A DNA stretch of 7,722 nucleotides, taken from NCBI GenBank assembly GCA_027030435.1, contig JALVEX010000372.1:1-7722 (forward strand), in the 5' to 3' direction. The position numbers and the translations under genes are program-made. Source of the stretch: Paracoccaceae bacterium (lineage in GTDB: Bacteria > Pseudomonadota > Alphaproteobacteria > Rhodobacterales > Rhodobacteraceae). Position 1 is the stretch's first letter. Every line of letters starts with the position of its first letter. The notes beneath the pieces were generated by a model, which saw nothing but the letters and a program-made list of their open reading frames with translations, had not been told where the DNA came from and did no database searches. Shown piece after piece: positions 5,399 through 7,722 of the stretch.

Positions 5399-6364
5399 TC
5401 ATAGCACAATATCCTCCGAAAAGCCCTGTTTCTCTGCCGCCTGCGCCGCAGCCGATGCAACAGCGAGATCCTGAAGCCCCACCCCGGTGCCATCGAACAC
5501 GGTGATTTCATCCCCCGAACTCCGCCCCGGATGATCACCGTTGATGACGGCGCCGATCGGGGTGATATGCTCAGGCCGGATCAGCCCCCGGGCGATGGCG
5601 TGCTGGGCCTCGCCGATGCTGATCGATTGCGCCACCTCGTCGGTGAACACGGTGGCAGCGGCGAAGATTTCCGGGTCAAGCTCCTGCTTGCCGGCGGTAT
5701 CGGTGCCCATGCAGGCGATATGGGTGCCGGGGCGGATCCACTCCTTCATCAGGAGCGGCTCGTGAGCGGAGGTGATGGTGATGATCACATCGGCCTCGGC
5801 CCCCAGCGCCTCGCGCGAAACCGCCTCGAAAGGAAGGCCGAGCTCTTCGGCCACCTTGCCAAGCGCCGGCAGCATCTCGGGGTGATAATTCCAGGCCACG
5901 ACGCGCTCGAAATCGCGCTGCTCGGCAGCCGCCCGCAACTGGAAGGTCGATTGATGCCCGGCTCCCACCATGCCCAGCACCTTCACATCTCTGCGCGCCA
6001 GGTGATTGATGGAAATGGCGCTGGCCGCGGCCGTGCGCAGGGCCGTGAGATAATTGCCGCCCACAAGGGCCGAAAGCCGCCCGGTATCGGGATCGAAGAG
6101 AAACACCGTCGATTGATGGTTCGTCAGCCCCTTTTCGGCATTGTGCGGCCAGTAGCCCCCGGCCTTCACGCCAAGCACCATAGAGGCGCGGTCAAAGCCC
6201 GATTTGAAGCCGTAAAGCGCATCCGCATGGCCGATCGCCTCGCGCACCACGGGGAAATTGCGCGCATCCCCCCGCGCCATGGCCCCGAACACCGCCTCGA
6301 CAGCATCATAGGCCGCTGGGCGCGTCATGACCTTCTGGCAGATTTCCTCATTCACGATCAGCAT
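5399..6364 (-). CDS. bhcD: Iminosuccinate reductase BhcD (ornithine cyclodeaminase/mu-crystallin family)
   Basis: Cytoplasmic NAD(P)H-dependent reductase of 321 residues, predicted to reduce iminosuccinate to L-aspartate, the third chemical step of the beta-hydroxyaspartate cycle. Family features are the active-site lysine region VKAGGYWPHN (66-75, Lys67), GLTNHQSTVFLFD (79-91), NYLTALRTAAASA (104-116), the nucleotide-binding turn VGAGHQ (133-138) in a Rossmann fold, CMGTDTAGKQELD (218-230) and GDEITVFDGTGVGLQDLA (284-301). Family alone would also allow ornithine cyclodeaminase, lysine/arginine dehydrogenase or the ectoine enzyme EutC. The choice of BhcD rests on the gene order dehydratase - aldolase - reductase, which is that of bhcBCD. 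The start codon shares one base with the bhcC stop (TGATG), so it is translationally coupled; only a weak GGGGG lies upstream. The operon then continues into the TRAP genes. Confidence 0.9.
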   Translation of the reverse strand: MLIVNEEICQKVMTRPAAYDAVEAVFGAMARGDARNFPVVREAIGHADALYGFKSGFDRASMVLGVKAGGYWPHNAEKGLTNHQSTVFLFDPDTGRLSALVGGNYLTALRTAAASAISINHLARRDVKVLGMVGAGHQSTFQLRAAAEQRDFERVVAWNYHPEMLPALGKVAEELGLPFEAVSREALGAEADVIITITSAHEPLLMKEWIRPGTHIACMGTDTAGKQELDPEIFAAATVFTDEVAQSISIGEAQHAIARGLIRPEHITPIGAVINGDHPGRSSGDEITVFDGTGVGLQDLAVASAAAQAAEKQGFSEDIVL

Positions 6365-7521
6365 CAGTATGCGAGCCCCCGTGCAGTAACCGGGATCACA
6401 TCCTCGACCTTCCCGCCGCGCACCAGAACATACCAGTCATGCACGTTGCAGGTGGGGTCACAGTGGCCGGGGATGAGCCTGATCTTCTGGTTGATCGCAA
6501 GCTTGCCCTCGGGATCGGCGATCACGCCGTGTTCGTCGGAGCATTTCACATATTCCACGCCCTCGATGCCGTGCACCTTGGGCAGGCCCGAATCCACCGA
6601 TTGCGCCTTCAAGCCCGCATCCACCACGGCCTTTTCGGGCTTTGCATGGCTCATCACCGAGGTGAGCAGAAAGAGCGAGGAACCAAACTGGCTTTCGCTG
6701 ATCGGCACGCCGTTTTCGTCAAGGATGCGGCCGTAATCGGCATCCATGAAGGCGTAGGAACCGCATTGAAGCTCGTTATAGACACCGGATTCGCCCTCGA
6801 AATAGTAGCTGCCGGTGCCGCCGCCGCCGATGATGTCGCATTCCAGCCCCTCGGCCTTCAGCGCCTCCACGGCATCCTTCACCATCGCCACGGCGATATC
6901 GATCTTCTTCTTGCGCTCCTCGTATTCATCGAGGTGCTGCATCGCGCCCTGATAGGCCTGAATGCCGGAAAATTTCAGCCCCGGCGCCGCGTCGATCGCC
7001 TTTGCGATCTCGACCACATCCGCCGTTTCGGTAACGCCGCAGCGCCCGGCGCCGCAATCGATCTCCACAAGGCACTCGATCTCGGTGCCGTGCCTTTCGG
7101 CCGCTTCGGAAAGATCGGCCACATTGGCGATATCGTCCACACAGACAATGGTGCGTGCGCCGAGCGCAGGCAGGCGGGCAAGGCGATCGATCTTGGCGGG
7201 ATCGCGCACCTGGTTGGATACCAGGATATCTCTGATCCCCTCGCGCGCGAAGGCCTCTGCCTCACTGACCTTCTGGCAGCAGATTCCGCAGGCGCCGCGC
7301 TCGATCTGCATCTTTGCGATATCGGCGGATTTGTGCATCTTCCCGTGCACCCGCAGGCGCACGCCCATGGCATCGGCATCCGCCTGCATCTTGTCGAGGT
7401 TGCGCTCGAGCTGATCCATGTCCACGATCAGGCAGGGCGTCTGGATATCGGCCTCGTCCATGCCCGGCTTGGCGGGGATGTTGTAGCCCACTTCATATTC
7501 ATCGAAATTCACGTCTTTCAT
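6364..7521 (-). CDS. bhcC: beta-Hydroxyaspartate aldolase BhcC (D-threonine aldolase-like, PLP fold type III)
   Basis: Cytoplasmic PLP enzyme of 385 residues predicted to condense glycine and glyoxylate to beta-hydroxyaspartate, the carbon-joining step of the cycle. It has the alanine-racemase-type barrel of D-threonine/3-hydroxyaspartate aldolases. The PLP-lysine motif is RVHGKMHKSADIA (57-69, Lys61 by family analogy). IDCGAGRCGV (154-163), the glycine-rich phosphate-binding turn IIGGGGTGSY (230-239) and the C-terminal metal-site motif GHCDPTCNVHDWY (352-364; His353 and Asp355 are the expected metal ligands) all fit. An upstream GTG (7545) is in frame, but it would start inside bhcB and lacks a ribosome site; the ATG at 7521 has GGAGGAG just upstream. 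It starts 20 bases after the bhcB stop. D-threonine aldolase is the alternative by family, but its place between a serine/threonine-dehydratase-like gene and an OCD-like reductase favours BhcC. Confidence 0.92.
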   Translation of the reverse strand: MKDVNFDEYEVGYNIPAKPGMDEADIQTPCLIVDMDQLERNLDKMQADADAMGVRLRVHGKMHKSADIAKMQIERGACGICCQKVSEAEAFAREGIRDILVSNQVRDPAKIDRLARLPALGARTIVCVDDIANVADLSEAAERHGTEIECLVEIDCGAGRCGVTETADVVEIAKAIDAAPGLKFSGIQAYQGAMQHLDEYEERKKKIDIAVAMVKDAVEALKAEGLECDIIGGGGTGSYYFEGESGVYNELQCGSYAFMDADYGRILDENGVPISESQFGSSLFLLTSVMSHAKPEKAVVDAGLKAQSVDSGLPKVHGIEGVEYVKCSDEHGVIADPEGKLAINQKIRLIPGHCDPTCNVHDWYVLVRGGKVEDVIPVTARGLAY

Positions 7522-7525
7522 CTCG

Positions 7526-7532
7526 CTCCTCC
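7526..7532 (-). promoter_or_regulatory. Ribosome binding site deciding the bhcC start
   Basis: GGAGGAG ends four bases before the ATG at 7521 (core GGAGG at six bases). It lies in the 20-base gap after the bhcB stop and rules in favour of the ATG over the in-frame GTG at 7545. Confidence 0.75.
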
Positions 7533-7541
7533 CGGCCCCGG

Positions 7542-7722
7542 TCACATCCAGGGCAGCTTTTTCAGATCCACATTGCCGCCGGTCAGGATCACGCCCACCC
7601 GCTTGCCGGCGAATGTTTCCCGGTTCTTCAGAATCGCTGCGAGCGTCACCGCGCTCGAGGGCTCGACCACGATCTTCATGCGCTGCCAGATCAGATACAT
7701 GGCATCGATGATCTCCTGCTCT
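7542..7722 (-). CDS. bhcB: beta-Hydroxyaspartate dehydratase BhcB, C-terminal fragment (runs off right edge)
   Basis: The last 59 residues of a PLP-dependent dehydratase of the threonine dehydratase/serine racemase type (fold type II) are visible, ending KKLPWM. Typical C-terminal features of that family are VVEPSSAVTLAAIL and VGVILTGGNVDLKKLPW; the serine-glycine-rich turn lies near the PLP pyridine ring. By gene order (upstream of bhcC and bhcD) it is predicted to convert beta-hydroxyaspartate to iminosuccinate. EutB of ectoine degradation and threonine dehydratase belong to the same family and cannot be excluded from this fragment alone. The N-terminus and PLP lysine lie outside the window; bhcA and the regulator gene would be expected further right. 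Confidence 0.85.
   Translation of the reverse strand, partial: EQEIIDAMYLIWQRMKIVVEPSSAVTLAAILKNRETFAGKRVGVILTGGNVDLKKLPWM

Noticed and set aside
4109..5404. Long plus-strand open frame of 431 codons
   Set aside because: Antisense across the whole of dctP, which has clear family motifs, a Tat signal and a strong ribosome site.
5531..6736. Long plus-strand open frame of 401 codons
   Set aside because: Antisense to bhcD and the end of bhcC, both unmistakable family members; no motif seen in the antisense translation.
5399..7722. Ectoine degradation cluster (eutB/eutC with the UehABC TRAP transporter)
   Set aside because: EutB and EutC belong to the same families as the dehydratase fragment and the OCD-like gene, and ectoine clusters also carry a TRAP system. 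However, a D-threonine-aldolase-like enzyme lies between the two genes here, and no eutA, doeA/eutD or doeB/eutE gene is present. That order matches bhcB-bhcC-bhcD.
1..7722. CRISPR array, insertion sequence, toxin-antitoxin or defence genes
   Set aside because: No regularly spaced repeats, transposase-like frames, terminal inverted repeats or short overlapping toxin/antitoxin pairs were found.

Overview
The window is about 62% G+C by eye, has tightly packed genes and alphaproteobacterial-style promoters. Its gene content (a beta-hydroxyaspartate cycle cluster plus a TRAP transporter) points to a marine or soil Rhodobacteraceae-type alphaproteobacterium. This placement is inferred from gene content and codon style, not from a marker gene.

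Layout from left to right: (1) 1-448, minus strand: the N-terminal part of a LacI/GntR-type repressor that runs off the left edge, with a recognisable promoter at 486-513. (2) 582-658, plus strand: a complete tRNA-Arg(CCT). (3) 669-1388, minus strand: a two-helix membrane protein ending in a cytoplasmic OmpR-type winged-helix DNA-binding domain. (4) 1494-1528: a perfect 14-bp inverted repeat, read as the terminator of the large minus-strand operon. (5) 1546-5254, minus strand: a complete tripartite TRAP transporter, read in transcription order as dctP (Tat-exported solute receptor), dctQ (small permease with an unusual extra N-terminal half) and dctM (large permease). (6) 5399-7722, minus strand: bhcD, bhcC and the 3' end of bhcB.

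Read in the direction of transcription (right to left) the operon is bhcB'-bhcC-bhcD-dctP-dctQ-dctM. In the beta-hydroxyaspartate cycle, BhcC joins glycine and glyoxylate into beta-hydroxyaspartate, BhcB dehydrates it to iminosuccinate, BhcD reduces that to L-aspartate, and BhcA (expected just beyond the right edge, not seen) transaminates aspartate with glyoxylate to give oxaloacetate and glycine. The co-directional TRAP system most likely imports a small carboxylate that feeds this cycle (glycolate, glyoxylate, or a hydroxy/oxo-acid or amino dicarboxylate). The substrate is inferred from position only.

The most unusual item is the DctQ subunit: about 406 residues instead of the usual 160-200, with a TM2-like membrane domain, a roughly 100-residue charged coiled coil and an extra membrane helix placed before an ordinary DctQ domain. 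Also notable are two stem-loops between cistrons (after bhcD and after dctP), which suggest differential expression within the operon, and the membrane-anchored winged-helix protein next to the tRNA.
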